DNA of 20,972 bases from QHBQ01 sp038230695 (GTDB lineage Bacteria > Chloroflexota > Chloroflexia > QHBQ01). The stretch spans positions 1 to 20,972 of the forward strand of contig JBBRMT010000057.1 in the NCBI GenBank assembly GCA_038230695.1. The letters are read 5' to 3'. A program made the position numbers and the translations under genes. Of this stretch, positions 6,623 through 13,431 are shown piece after piece. Each line of letters begins with the position of its first letter. The stretch's first letter is position 1. Below the pieces are notes generated by a model. It saw only the letters and a program-made list of their open reading frames with translations, had not been told where the DNA came from and made no database searches.

Positions 6623-7819
6623 ATGGCGAACCAGACTGGCGGGGCGAACCCGCTAGGTATCCCCAGCAGCCTCAAAGATCTGCGGGCAATGTTGCAGAGC
6701 ATAGACTGGAACGCGCTACGCCAGTTGGTGAATGAAGAGGCGGGCGCGAGGGTGGCGATTGTCGGGCCGGTCAACTCCGGCAAGTCCACTCTGTTCAATT
6801 TGCTGGAAGGGCGCGATATCTCGATGGTCAGCCCGGTGCCAGGCACCACCCTGGGCGCGATAGCCGAACGGGTTGGTCCCTTCACCCTGGTAGACACCCC
6901 CGGCTTTGGCGAGGCGGGGCGGGGCGGCGGCGACCGCGCCAACGTGGCGCTACGCTCCGCCGCCGAGGCGGGCGCGATCGTGCTGGTGCTGGATGCCGAT
7001 GCCGGGCTGCGCCAGGGCGACTTCGAGCTATACAAGGCGCTGAAGCGCACCAACAAGCCAGTGCTGGTCGCCCTGAACAAGATTGACCTGCTCAAGCGCG
7101 GACGCTTCGGCAGCGATGATGATACCGGGCGGGTACTCGATGCCTTCAGCCAGCAGCTAGGTGCGCCCGTAATCGGCATATCCGCGAAGAAAGGCACCAA
7201 CGTCGCCGAGCAGCTTGTTCCCCAACTGATAGAGATGCAGCCAGCACTCGCGGTGGCGCTGGGCCGCGAATTGCCCATCTTCCGCCGCCAGGCCGCCAAC
7301 CGCGTGATTAAGCAGAGCATGGCAATGAGTATGCTGGTCGGGGCGGAGCCGATCCCCTTCATTGACATCCCCATGCTGCTTACCAAGCAGATTCAGCTGG
7401 TGCTGCGCATCGCCGCCATTTATGGCGAACCGTTGGACGCGAAGCACGCCCGCGAGTTGGTCGGCGCGATTATGGGCGGTTTTGGGTTGCGCTTCCTCGC
7501 CCAGCAGGGCGCACGCATGGTGGTCGGCGATGCGGCTAAGGCCATCCCCGGCGCGGGCAGCGTAGTTGCCGCCAGCATCGCCGCTGCTGGCACCTGGGCG
7601 ATGGGTCAAGTGCTGATTCAGTATTTCGAGAGCGGCAAGCGGTTGAGCGCAGCGGAACTGCAGGCCACCTTCAAACGCCTATCCCGCGAAGCCCCACCTC
7701 TCACCCTGGAGCGCGACGATGTCGCCCCCCCCGATTATTACGCTGCGCCGCAATATGAACCTGCACCGCAGCCGAAGAAGACTCGGCGGCTACCGCTGAT
7801 TGGCGGGCGGGAGAAATAG
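6623..7819 (+). CDS. Era/EngA-like GTPase with C-terminal DUF697 domain
   Basis: A 398-residue TRAFAC-class GTPase. G1 GPVNSGKST (48-56), G2 Thr in PGTT (73-76), G3 DTPG (91-94), G4 NKID (152-155) and G5 SAK (187-189) are all intact, so nucleotide binding is expected. Residues 220-340 match the DUF697 (YcjF-like) helical, partly hydrophobic domain, including the PFIDIPMLLTKQ segment; this suggests membrane association. The C-terminus (360-398) is Pro/Lys-rich and probably disordered. AAAAGGAG precedes the ATG at proper spacing. GTPases with DUF697 are broadly conserved and linked to envelope or ribosome-related tasks, but the exact role is not known. First gene of a plus-strand run. A dispersed repeat lies just upstream. 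Confidence 0.88.
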   Translation: MANQTGGANPLGIPSSLKDLRAMLQSIDWNALRQLVNEEAGARVAIVGPVNSGKSTLFNLLEGRDISMVSPVPGTTLGAIAERVGPFTLVDTPGFGEAGRGGGDRANVALRSAAEAGAIVLVLDADAGLRQGDFELYKALKRTNKPVLVALNKIDLLKRGRFGSDDDTGRVLDAFSQQLGAPVIGISAKKGTNVAEQLVPQLIEMQPALAVALGRELPIFRRQAANRVIKQSMAMSMLVGAEPIPFIDIPMLLTKQIQLVLRIAAIYGEPLDAKHARELVGAIMGGFGLRFLAQQGARMVVGDAAKAIPGAGSVVAASIAAAGTWAMGQVLIQYFESGKRLSAAELQATFKRLSREAPPLTLERDDVAPPDYYAAPQYEPAPQPKKTRRLPLIGGREK

Positions 7820-7890
7820 CGAAACCTACCATCAGTGCAAACCGTTATACCTACGAAATCAACCTTTCGGCTTATAGTAAGGAGATAGCG

Positions 7891-8196
7891 ATGCTGAAGG
7901 AATATGCAGGTGTGGTAGTTTCGTCGTTGTGTCTCATTTTCCTGCTAGCAGGTTGCGGCAACGTAGCTTCGCCTGCTGTAATCGTCAATTCCACGCCAAC
8001 GAGCCCTGTACGTACTATGATTGTATCTAGCACACCTCTAGGAGAGCCGAGTCCGCCGCCACTATCCACCACTCGGCCCTTTCCAACGCCAGTGCCTACC
8101 GGGGTTACGCCTGGTGCAGCAAATCCGCCGCCAATCAGAACTGATGAAGCTATACCGACTCCGGTAAGTAGTTATACCCCACCCAGCACACCATAA
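7891..8196 (+). CDS. Small Pro/Thr-rich lipoprotein
   Basis: The 101-residue product has a lipoprotein signal peptide: a short charged start, a hydrophobic run (about 8-19) and lipobox LLAGC with the acylated Cys at about residue 22. The mature part is Pro/Ser/Thr-rich (PTPVPTGVTPG, PPPLSTTRPFPTPVP) with no recognisable fold, like a surface spacer. AAGGAG before ATG 7891 fits a real start. It sits between the GTPase and the first hydrolase on the same strand. It may be a stand-alone surface lipoprotein or the N-terminal stub of a longer protein whose globular part has been lost; a stop follows PPSTP and nothing downstream resumes the frame. Family not recognised. Confidence 0.65.
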   Translation: MLKEYAGVVVSSLCLIFLLAGCGNVASPAVIVNSTPTSPVRTMIVSSTPLGEPSPPPLSTTRPFPTPVPTGVTPGAANPPPIRTDEAIPTPVSSYTPPSTP

Positions 8197-8320
8197 GGCC
8201 AAAACTGACCGCTTTCTCAGCGTTAAGGTTTCCTGGCGAACTTGAGTTGTCCTCACTCGTGCCTGTATGGTAAAATACCCCCAACTTACCCTACTCCTAA
8301 ACCGTAAAGGAGCATTCCCT

Positions 8321-9349
8321 TTGATCACTCAGCTTTCAGATGGGCGTGTGCCACACGCCCCTACAGACACTCAGCACTCAGCACTCAGCACTCAGCACTC
8401 GCGCAGCGGTCTGCCTAAACCACTAATCATCACTGCTGCGCTTGGCGCGGGCGTGACGGCTGCCGCGCTGGCCCGCTGGCAGTTCAACCAGTATGCCCTC
8501 GCTCGCCTCACCCAGCCGGGGCGCTCGATGTTTCGCGCCGACCCTGCTGAATTGGGGCTGACTGGCTACCAGCGGGTCAATCTCACCACCAACGATGGCC
8601 TGGTGCTACGCGGCCACTTCTTCCCTGCCTACCACCAGCGCGGCCACCAGGCCAGCAGCAACGGGGCCACCGCTGCCGAGCCGAAGGGCAGCGTCATCCT
8701 GCTGCACGGCTACGCCAGCAATCATGACACCCTGCTCGAATACGCCGCCTGGCTGGTGAGTGCGGGCTATAACGTGCTAGCCTACGACCAGCGCGGCAGC
8801 GGTCAGAGCGACGGCGAACGTGTCACCATGGGCGCACAGGAGGCCCACGACGTGGGCGCGGCTATCGAATGGCTGCTAGCCCACGGCCACGACAAAATCG
8901 CAATCTGGGGCTTCTCCATGGGCGGCACCGCCGCAATACTGGCCGCCGCTGAGTACACCGACCTCAAAGCGGTAATTACCGATTGCGCCTTCGCCAGCTT
9001 GCAGGAGGAAATCCTTAGCCGCATCCGCTATCAGGGCTATCCTCGTTCAATATCCATCCCCCTCAGCCACCTGACCGCCGCCACCCTGACCGACCATCTC
9101 CAGGCTCAACCGGGCGAATACGATGCCGTCAATGCGGTCAACTGGATCTCGCCGCGCCCGCTGCTGCTCATCCACGCTGGCGACGATGAAGTGGTAGATC
9201 CATCCGATGCCTACGCTCTCTACGATGCGGCGGGCGAACCACGCGAATTGTGGGTCACTCCCCGCTCGGCGCACACCCATAGCTACCACGATTTCCCCGC
9301 TGAGTACAAGCAACGGGCGCTGGCAACTTTGGAGCAGGGTTTCAGTTAA
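8321..9349 (+). CDS. Membrane-anchored alpha/beta hydrolase
   Basis: A serine hydrolase of the alpha/beta fold (BAAT/peptidase S9-like esterase group). Counted from TTG 8321 it has 342 residues. The oxyanion segment LLHGYASN (about 127-134), the nucleophile elbow GFSMGG with Ser199, Asp288 in HAGDDEVVD and His318 in SAHTHSY form a complete triad. A hydrophobic helix at about residues 35-51 should anchor it to the membrane. The start is TTG 8321 because AAAGGAG lies 8 nt upstream; the ATG at 8267 in the same frame lacks such a site. Between the start and the membrane helix, about 25 residues are encoded by a palindromic repeat (8342-8360) and a heptamer array (8369-8400). The substrate is unknown. 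It is followed 72 bp later by a second hydrolase of a different subfamily. Confidence 0.85.
   Translation: MITQLSDGRVPHAPTDTQHSALSTQHSRSGLPKPLIITAALGAGVTAAALARWQFNQYALARLTQPGRSMFRADPAELGLTGYQRVNLTTNDGLVLRGHFFPAYHQRGHQASSNGATAAEPKGSVILLHGYASNHDTLLEYAAWLVSAGYNVLAYDQRGSGQSDGERVTMGAQEAHDVGAAIEWLLAHGHDKIAIWGFSMGGTAAILAAAEYTDLKAVITDCAFASLQEEILSRIRYQGYPRSISIPLSHLTAATLTDHLQAQPGEYDAVNAVNWISPRPLLLIHAGDDEVVDPSDAYALYDAAGEPRELWVTPRSAHTHSYHDFPAEYKQRALATLEQGFS
8342..8360. repeat. Palindromic GGGCGTGTG repeat inside a coding region
   Basis: GGGCGTGTG (8342-8350) and CACACGCCC (8352-8360) are exact reverse complements with one base between; CCTAC follows as in the other copies. It is translated as part of the hydrolase N-terminus (GRVPHAPT). 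Confidence 0.8.
8369..8400. repeat. Heptamer tandem repeat ACTCAGC, 4.5 copies
   Basis: Four exact ACTCAGC units and a partial fifth, in frame in the hydrolase gene and directly after a palindromic repeat. Because 7 is not a multiple of 3, a change of one unit would shift the reading frame downstream of TTG 8321. Confidence 0.9.
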
Positions 9350-9358
9350 TATGGATAA

Positions 9359-9388
9359 TCCCTCCCCATATGGGGGCAAGGAGGGGGA
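9359..9388. repeat. C/G-rich imperfect palindrome between two hydrolase genes
   Basis: TCCCTCCCCATATGGGGG followed by GGAGGGGGA can fold back on itself. It resembles the REP-like elements at 6359 and 18644. It lies in the 72-bp gap between the hydrolases and could terminate or stabilise mRNA; there is no T tract. Confidence 0.6.
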
Positions 9389-9421
9389 GTTGCGACCCAC
9401 TACCCCAAGAGGTCGAATGAG

Positions 9422-10234
9422 ATGGCAAAGCAAATCGTAGACCGAGAGGCTGTATATCGCGGCCACCCCGCGCCTGAACCGTTCCGCATGGCGGGCAACG
9501 GCACCGGCGTGCTGCTGGTGCATGGCTATAGCGGCAGCCCGCCGGAGATGTTGCCCGTTGCCCGCTACCTACACGAGCGCGGCGGCTACACCGTGGCAGG
9601 TCCACTGCTGCCGGGCCACGGCACTCGCCCCGAAGATATGCAGCGCATCCGCTGGCAGCAGTGGGCCAATGCGGTCAACTACGCTTATGCCAACCTGGCC
9701 GCCGAGTGTGAGCGCGTCTTCCTCGTCGGCCTGAGCATGGGTGGGTTGCTCTCGCTGTATCAGGCCGAGCGGCTGGCAGGTGACACGGATAGCAAGCTGG
9801 TGGGTATCGTCGCGCTATCCACGCCCATCTATATTGATAGCTGGCTGGTTCCCCTCGCCCCGTTTGCCAAACACATCGTGCGCTGGCAGGGCAGCGAGCA
9901 ACGCACCCTGGAGCAGAAGATCAGCGTGCGCGACAAGACGGCGGTGAAGGAGCTTTGGGCATACCTACGCACCCCCAGCCAGGCCGCCCATCAGTTGCTG
10001 GTGCTGATCAAGAATGTGCGCCGCAACCTCGACTTGATTAAAGCGCCCATCCTGATCATGCACAGCCGCCACGACACTACTGCGCCACCGCCCAGCGCCC
10101 AGATTATCTTCGATAGCGTCGGCTCTGCTGACAAGCAGCTAATCTGGCTGGACAACTCCAACCATGTCATCACTGTAGACCACGACCGAGCCCGCGTGTT
10201 GCAAGCCACTTACGATTTCATCAACCAGCACTGA
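9422..10234 (+). CDS. Alpha/beta hydrolase, Est30/monoacylglycerol-lipase-like
   Basis: A 270-residue cytoplasmic-looking carboxylesterase. Motifs: VLLVHGYSGSP (30-40), GPLLPGHGTRPED (60-72), nucleophile GLSMGG with Ser105, Asp218 in HSRHDTTAP and His248 in NSNHVIT. The triad is complete and the length is typical of Est30-type carboxylesterases, which cleave short acyl esters or monoacylglycerols. AAGAGG precedes ATG 9422. Its stop overlaps the start of the next gene by one base (TGATG at 10232-10236), which implies translational coupling with the phosphotransferase. It is not closely similar to the preceding hydrolase, so the pair is not a recent duplication. Confidence 0.88.
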   Translation: MAKQIVDREAVYRGHPAPEPFRMAGNGTGVLLVHGYSGSPPEMLPVARYLHERGGYTVAGPLLPGHGTRPEDMQRIRWQQWANAVNYAYANLAAECERVFLVGLSMGGLLSLYQAERLAGDTDSKLVGIVALSTPIYIDSWLVPLAPFAKHIVRWQGSEQRTLEQKISVRDKTAVKELWAYLRTPSQAAHQLLVLIKNVRRNLDLIKAPILIMHSRHDTTAPPPSAQIIFDSVGSADKQLIWLDNSNHVITVDHDRARVLQATYDFINQH

Positions 10235-11415
10235 TGAAAATCGAACCCTCCATTGACCGCCCCGCCCTACTCCGACAGATAAATGCCGCATACGGCGTTG
10301 CTGCAACCTCACTCACCTTCGTGCCGAAGGGCGAGCTTAACCTCGCATACGTGGTACACTGTTCTGACGGTAGTCGCTACTTCGCCAAGCTGATGCCTAA
10401 TAGCCAGGTGTCGCAGGCGATGCTGGACAATCTCGATAACTACCTAGCGATTACCGCCGAACTGCGTCACCGCCAGTTGCTTGCCAGTGTGGTTGCGCCG
10501 CTCGCCACTGCCGATGGCCGCCTGCACACCGAGTTTGCGGCGATACCCCTCACCCTCTTCCCCTATATCGCGGGCGATCAACCGCAGTTCGGCACTGATA
10601 CCTGGCCTGATAAGCTACGCAACCAGCTTGCCCGCGATGTGGCCGCGCTGCACCTTGCCACTGATCAGCTGCGCTCGCCTCTGTCTACTACCTCAGCTTT
10701 CGATGTCTCTTATGTGTCCGAACTGGAACGCGGGTTGGCGGCTCTCGATGATGTTGGGCCGGATAGTCGCCCCACGCAGCAGCAATTGCGTGATTTGTTG
10801 CTGCCTCACCGGCCCACGCTTGCCGCCCACATCGAACACCTGCTTGCCCTATACCGCACCGCGATGAGCAAGCAACCCGAACTGGTACTTTGCCACACCG
10901 ATATTCACCAACTCAATCTAATTATAGATGAGCAAGGCAATGCTCATATCCTGGACTGGGAGAACGCTACCCTTGCGCCAGCCGAGCATGATTTGCAGGC
11001 GTTCACCGATAGCCGCTTTGCTCACTTCCTCCAGGTGTACTGGCAGGCAGGTGGCGTAAGACAGATTGACCCTGACCAATTCGCCTTCTATAACTATTAC
11101 CGTTGCCTCGGTGATCTGACCCTCTGGGTGGTACGCATCCTCTTCGAGGACAACGACCCCGCCCAGGATGCCCATGACCTTTCCTATATTCAGTCGGAGT
11201 GCCTGGATAAACTGGCGACCGCTGAGGAGAAGCTGGCCCAGATTGCCGCAGCGATACACGTGGCAGAGAAGGGATTATCGCTGAAACTGGCACAAATCCT
11301 GCTGGTATGGTATAATAAGGTTACTGGCAACACACCAGTCCAAACATGGGGATGCCCGGTTTCGACAGGGGGTGAGGTTAGTAAATTGCAAGCCGAGGCG
11401 CTTGATACTCGTTAA
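10234..11415 (+). CDS. APH/choline-kinase-like phosphotransferase, 3' end overlaps tmRNA
   Basis: A 393-residue kinase-fold protein of the aminoglycoside phosphotransferase/homoserine kinase/CotH-like superfamily (PF01636). The catalytic Brenner motif HTDIHQLNL is at 221-229 (base Asp223, metal Asn228), the second metal site LDWE at 240-243, and an ATP-contact Lys at about 52 in RYFAKLM. The substrate cannot be assigned; such genes act on sugars, amino alcohols or antibiotics. It is coupled to the esterase by a TGATG overlap. The last 22 residues (about 372-393) are encoded by the 5' part of tmRNA, and about 12 residues before them lie over the tmRNA promoter, so the native C-terminus was probably shorter or the stop was lost. 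Confidence 0.82.
   Translation: MKIEPSIDRPALLRQINAAYGVAATSLTFVPKGELNLAYVVHCSDGSRYFAKLMPNSQVSQAMLDNLDNYLAITAELRHRQLLASVVAPLATADGRLHTEFAAIPLTLFPYIAGDQPQFGTDTWPDKLRNQLARDVAALHLATDQLRSPLSTTSAFDVSYVSELERGLAALDDVGPDSRPTQQQLRDLLLPHRPTLAAHIEHLLALYRTAMSKQPELVLCHTDIHQLNLIIDEQGNAHILDWENATLAPAEHDLQAFTDSRFAHFLQVYWQAGGVRQIDPDQFAFYNYYRCLGDLTLWVVRILFEDNDPAQDAHDLSYIQSECLDKLATAEEKLAQIAAAIHVAEKGLSLKLAQILLVWYNKVTGNTPVQTWGCPVSTGGEVSKLQAEALDTR
11311..11316 (+). promoter_or_regulatory. -10 element of the ssrA promoter
   Basis: TATAAT preceded by TGG, an extended -10 pattern, lies 31 nt before the mature tmRNA 5' end, leaving a short leader for RNase P processing. The -35 region (around 11288) is weak. The element is inside the phosphotransferase reading frame. 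Confidence 0.65.
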
Positions 11416-11700
11416 ACTCAGGCAAAAACACAAACGGCAACTATAATCAAGTCGCCCTCGCTGCCTAATTAGCCGCGACGTTGTGCTGCAATCCTGCCCC
11501 GACGGGCTGCAGCCAGCGTAATCAAGTTCGGGGTGCTTCAAGGCCCAGCGCAGCCTAAGCCTTGACTAAGACCAGGTAGCCTGCCTGCAGTAAGTTCGTC
11601 AGCGGACGTTCAGCAGGCTAAAGCAAAACGCTGACTAAGCTTGTAGTACATTTGCGACAACGCTCTTTGGACGGGGGTTCGACTCCCCCCATCTCCACCA
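11348..11700 (+). ncRNA. ssrA: tmRNA (transfer-messenger RNA)
   Basis: Complete one-piece tmRNA of 353 nt. The 5' GGGGATG (11348-11354) pairs with CATCTCC (11690-11696) to form the acceptor stem, with one G-U pair; the encoded 3' end is ACCA. The conserved TTTCGAC near the 5' end and the T-arm GGGGGTTCGACTCCCCC are present. The tag frame resumes at GGC 11421 and reads GKNTNGNYNQVALAA, then TAA at 11466-11468 followed at once by TAG in the next frame context. The tag ends in ALAA, the usual protease-recognition end. It rescues ribosomes stalled on broken mRNA together with SmpB. The 5' end overlaps the phosphotransferase coding frame. Confidence 0.97.
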
Positions 11701-11704
11701 CCCG

Positions 11705-11743
11705 AAAGCCCGCACCAGCAATGGCGCGGGCTTTTCCTTTTTG
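11705..11743 (+). terminator. Rho-independent terminator of ssrA
   Basis: AAAGCCCGC (11705-11713) pairs with GCGGGCTTT (11726-11734), followed by TTCCTTTTT. It lies 4 nt after the tmRNA CCA end. Confidence 0.88.
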
Positions 11744-11792
11744 CTTGCTGAAACAGGCTGCTTTAGAAGCCCAGTATTCAGCCGTCCTTTAA

Positions 11793-12062
11793 TCAAGCGA
11801 CCCCGGCTTTATCAAGCTCTTCGGCCTCTCGCATATCGGCAGAGAAACGGGCTACCAACACCTCGCGCTTGCTGGCGAGAACATCACGATGTATCTTGAT
11901 ACCTTCTATCTCATGTAGCGCTTCGGCAGTGAAGTAATTCTCACCGCTGGCACAGCTAATCATCGGAACGTTCTCAATGACTAGCATATTGTCGCCATCG
12001 CCGAACACCTGCGTCACACGGACGATCTCGCCGCCTCCCTCACCGCAAATGTCTTCCAACAT
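11793..12062 (-). CDS. YgiT/MqsA-like antitoxin with degenerate zinc finger
   Basis: An 89-residue protein whose middle part (MLVIENVPMISC, then ENYFTAEALHEIEGI) matches YgiT-type zinc finger proteins that partner DUF4258 toxins. In the intact paralogue at 20707 the finger is CHNC...CRNC; here the first pair reads EDIC and the second CASG, so one Cys of each pair is gone and zinc binding is unlikely. AAAAGGAG precedes ATG 12062. It lies 14 nt after the end of a toxin frame that carries two internal stops. The locus is therefore best read as a decaying toxin-antitoxin pair whose antitoxin remains open. A regulatory function independent of zinc cannot be excluded. Confidence 0.72.
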   Translation of the reverse strand: MLEDICGEGGGEIVRVTQVFGDGDNMLVIENVPMISCASGENYFTAEALHEIEGIKIHRDVLASKREVLVARFSADMREAEELDKAGVA

Positions 12063-12076
12063 GACGTTCTCCTTTT

Positions 12077-12358
12077 CTAGACCTTGTATACCGTAAGGAC
12101 TTTAAGTCACCTGTTTGGCGTGAACTTGATTACTATCTCGACGTAGAACAAGACATATGGCTGCCCTCTAACAATGTACTTGAGCTCCCCCGTAACATCA
12201 TCCCTTTGCTCTTTAACTATTCGGCCTCTAGCAATGGTTCGCTCAACGTCCTAGATATCGAGCCTGCGTTCGCGCATTCTCTGAAGCGCGTGTTCTGATA
12301 GGATAAGGTGTCCTCGGTGGACACATAGGCGCATCTGCTGGATTTCATCTTCAAACAT
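12077..12358 (-). pseudogene. DUF4258 toxin pseudogene (two in-frame stops)
   Basis: Reading from ATG 12358, the minus strand encodes a DUF4258 protein of 94 codons including the stop: MFEDEIQQMRLCVHRGH, then SEHALQRMRERRLDI, a TAG at 12251-12253 (codon 36), DVERTIARGRIVKE, GELKYIVRGQPY, a TGA at 12107-12109 (codon 84), then LKVLTVYKV and the true stop at 12077-12079. Codon count and spacing to the antitoxin match the second locus at 20412-20693. DUF4258 proteins are putative RNase-type toxins with a RelE/BrnT-like fold. With two nonsense codons and no good downstream start, this copy should be inactive. Confidence 0.85.
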
Positions 12359-12385
12359 TAGCATCCCCTAGCCTAATATGGCACT

Positions 12386-12391
12386 ATTATA
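12386..12391 (-). promoter_or_regulatory. -10 element upstream of the decayed TA pair
   Basis: TATAAT on the minus strand, preceded by TGG (extended -10), about 28 bp before the toxin ATG 12358. No clear -35. The ISAs1 element is inserted about 40 bp upstream of it. Confidence 0.5.
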
Positions 12392-12421
12392 CCACTTTTA
12401 CGCAAATATGCAGTGCGCTTG

Positions 12422-13340
12422 GGTAGGACGGCAGGGTCTTTTCATAAAAGCGGCGCAAGGCCAAGTGAACTTATCAGCTTGGGGATGTGCATGATGTTGT
12501 ACTGCAATGCAGCGGCAATCTGCCAGATGCCACTCAAGTGCAGCACACTTATCACTGCGTTTCGCAGGGCCGCCAGCACTTCTGGCCCTGACCCCGCGCT
12601 GACCTGACTAGCATCCTCACCCATGCTTACATCGCGCACCCAGTGCAAACGGTTCTCGATGCCCCAGTGTCCCCTCGCCAGTTCGTATAAGCGCTGGGCA
12701 TTGGCCTCCGCCAGACTGGTCACCAGGTAGCGCTCCTCGATGCACTCAATGCCGCCACCCTTGTGCCAACGCCGCACAATCCTAACCACCTGTGCTAGAT
12801 GCGGCCAGTTCAGGTACTCATTGAGCGCCCTACTCGCCGCTACTTGGTAGTTGCCGGTGCGACCATGCCGCTTCTCGCTGCGTTGGTACTCACTGAACTC
12901 CCCGACAGGCTCAAAAAGGGTCTGTAGCGCATCGAGCAAGTCCGGCTGGTTAGCCTTGACTACTAGCAGGTAGTGTCCACCAGCGTTGTAGATGCTCTCA
13001 CACAGAGTACGCCGCGTATACATCGCATCGCCAGTCACCACTTTACCGCTCAAGTCGAGACTGGTAAGCAAGTCGGTCTACGAAGCCGAGTTCGGCTTGC
13101 TGTTCAGGTTCAAGATAGCGACCGAACCTGGCAATGGCCGCGACTGAGCGGCAGCCACACAGCAGCCCATGCACACCAAGCCCAGCACCGAGGTGAGGCG
13201 ATGGTGCTTACTGCGATTGTCCCGCCAGTCTGCTACACTGGCGAGTGCTTCCATCAAAGTGGCTAGTTCAAAGGTTTGATTGCTCATGTTCCCATTTTAG
13301 CGCACTTCCCTCTTGTATGAAAAGACCCTGGGTAGGACGG
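12422..13340 (-). mobile_element. Internally deleted ISAs1-family insertion sequence with target duplication
   Basis: The element proper is 12432-13330 (899 bp). Its ends CAGGGTCTTTTCATA (12432-12446) and TATGAAAAGACCCTG (13316-13330) are perfect 15-bp inverted repeats. GGTAGGACGG at 12422-12431 and at 13331-13340 is a perfect 10-bp target duplication, within the 8-10 bp known for ISAs1. Full members are usually about 1.2-1.4 kb; the central part of the transposase is missing. The target is a palindromic repeat, whose right half (13331-13354) follows the element. Confidence 0.93.
12442..13287 (-). pseudogene. ISAs1 transposase, frameshifted and internally deleted
   Basis: The N-terminal part starts at ATG 13287 (MSNQTFELATLMEALASVAD) and matches the DDE_Tnp_1-associated domain. 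Near 13160 the homology passes to another frame (LLCGCRSVAAIARFGRYLE), showing a frameshift. After ELGF (about 13085) it jumps directly to LLTSLDLSGKVVTGDAMYTR, so roughly 130-150 residues, including the first catalytic Asp (usually in a DGK motif), are missing. The C-terminal part (13071 to 12444) retains VTGDAMY, VVKANQPDLL and WGIENRLHWVRDV with the catalytic Glu, and ends at a TGA inside the left inverted repeat. The protein cannot be an active transposase; the element could move only if helped in trans. Confidence 0.9.
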
Positions 13341-13354
13341 ATTCAATCCGCCCC
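13331..13354. repeat. Palindromic repeat used as IS target
   Basis: GGTAGGACGGATTCAATCCG followed by CCCCTGC is a member of the GTAGGGGCG...CGCCCCTAC family. Its first 10 bp are duplicated on the left side of the IS, so the intact repeat existed before the insertion. Confidence 0.75.
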
Positions 13355-13431
13355 TGCTCCATAGTTGGTGGTTGCAACAGGCTCTGGTAACTGGCACGGC
13401 AAGATGCCACTCGCTCCTATTTCATTTACTT

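Noticed and set aside
6595..7386. Long minus-strand open frame opposite the GTPase gene
   Set aside because: The plus-strand product has all five GTPase motifs and a ribosome site; the opposite frame has a Ser/Arg/Pro-rich composition typical of antisense shadow frames.
8369..8400. Heptamer array as a CRISPR array
   Set aside because: The units are 7 bp with no spacers and lie inside a coding frame; no cas genes are present.
8321..10234. Two neighbouring alpha/beta hydrolases as a tandem duplication
   Set aside because: Beyond the shared GxSMGG elbow and fold they differ in length, anchor and surrounding motifs, so they look like different subfamilies.
11275..11541. Minus-strand open frame across the tmRNA 5' half
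   Set aside because: It overlaps a well-supported tmRNA and has no family features or ribosome site.
12251..12253. TAG in the DUF4258 frame as a recoded (pyrrolysine-type) codon
   Set aside because: A second stop of a different type (TGA) follows in the same gene and the paired antitoxin is degenerate, so simple decay is the better explanation.
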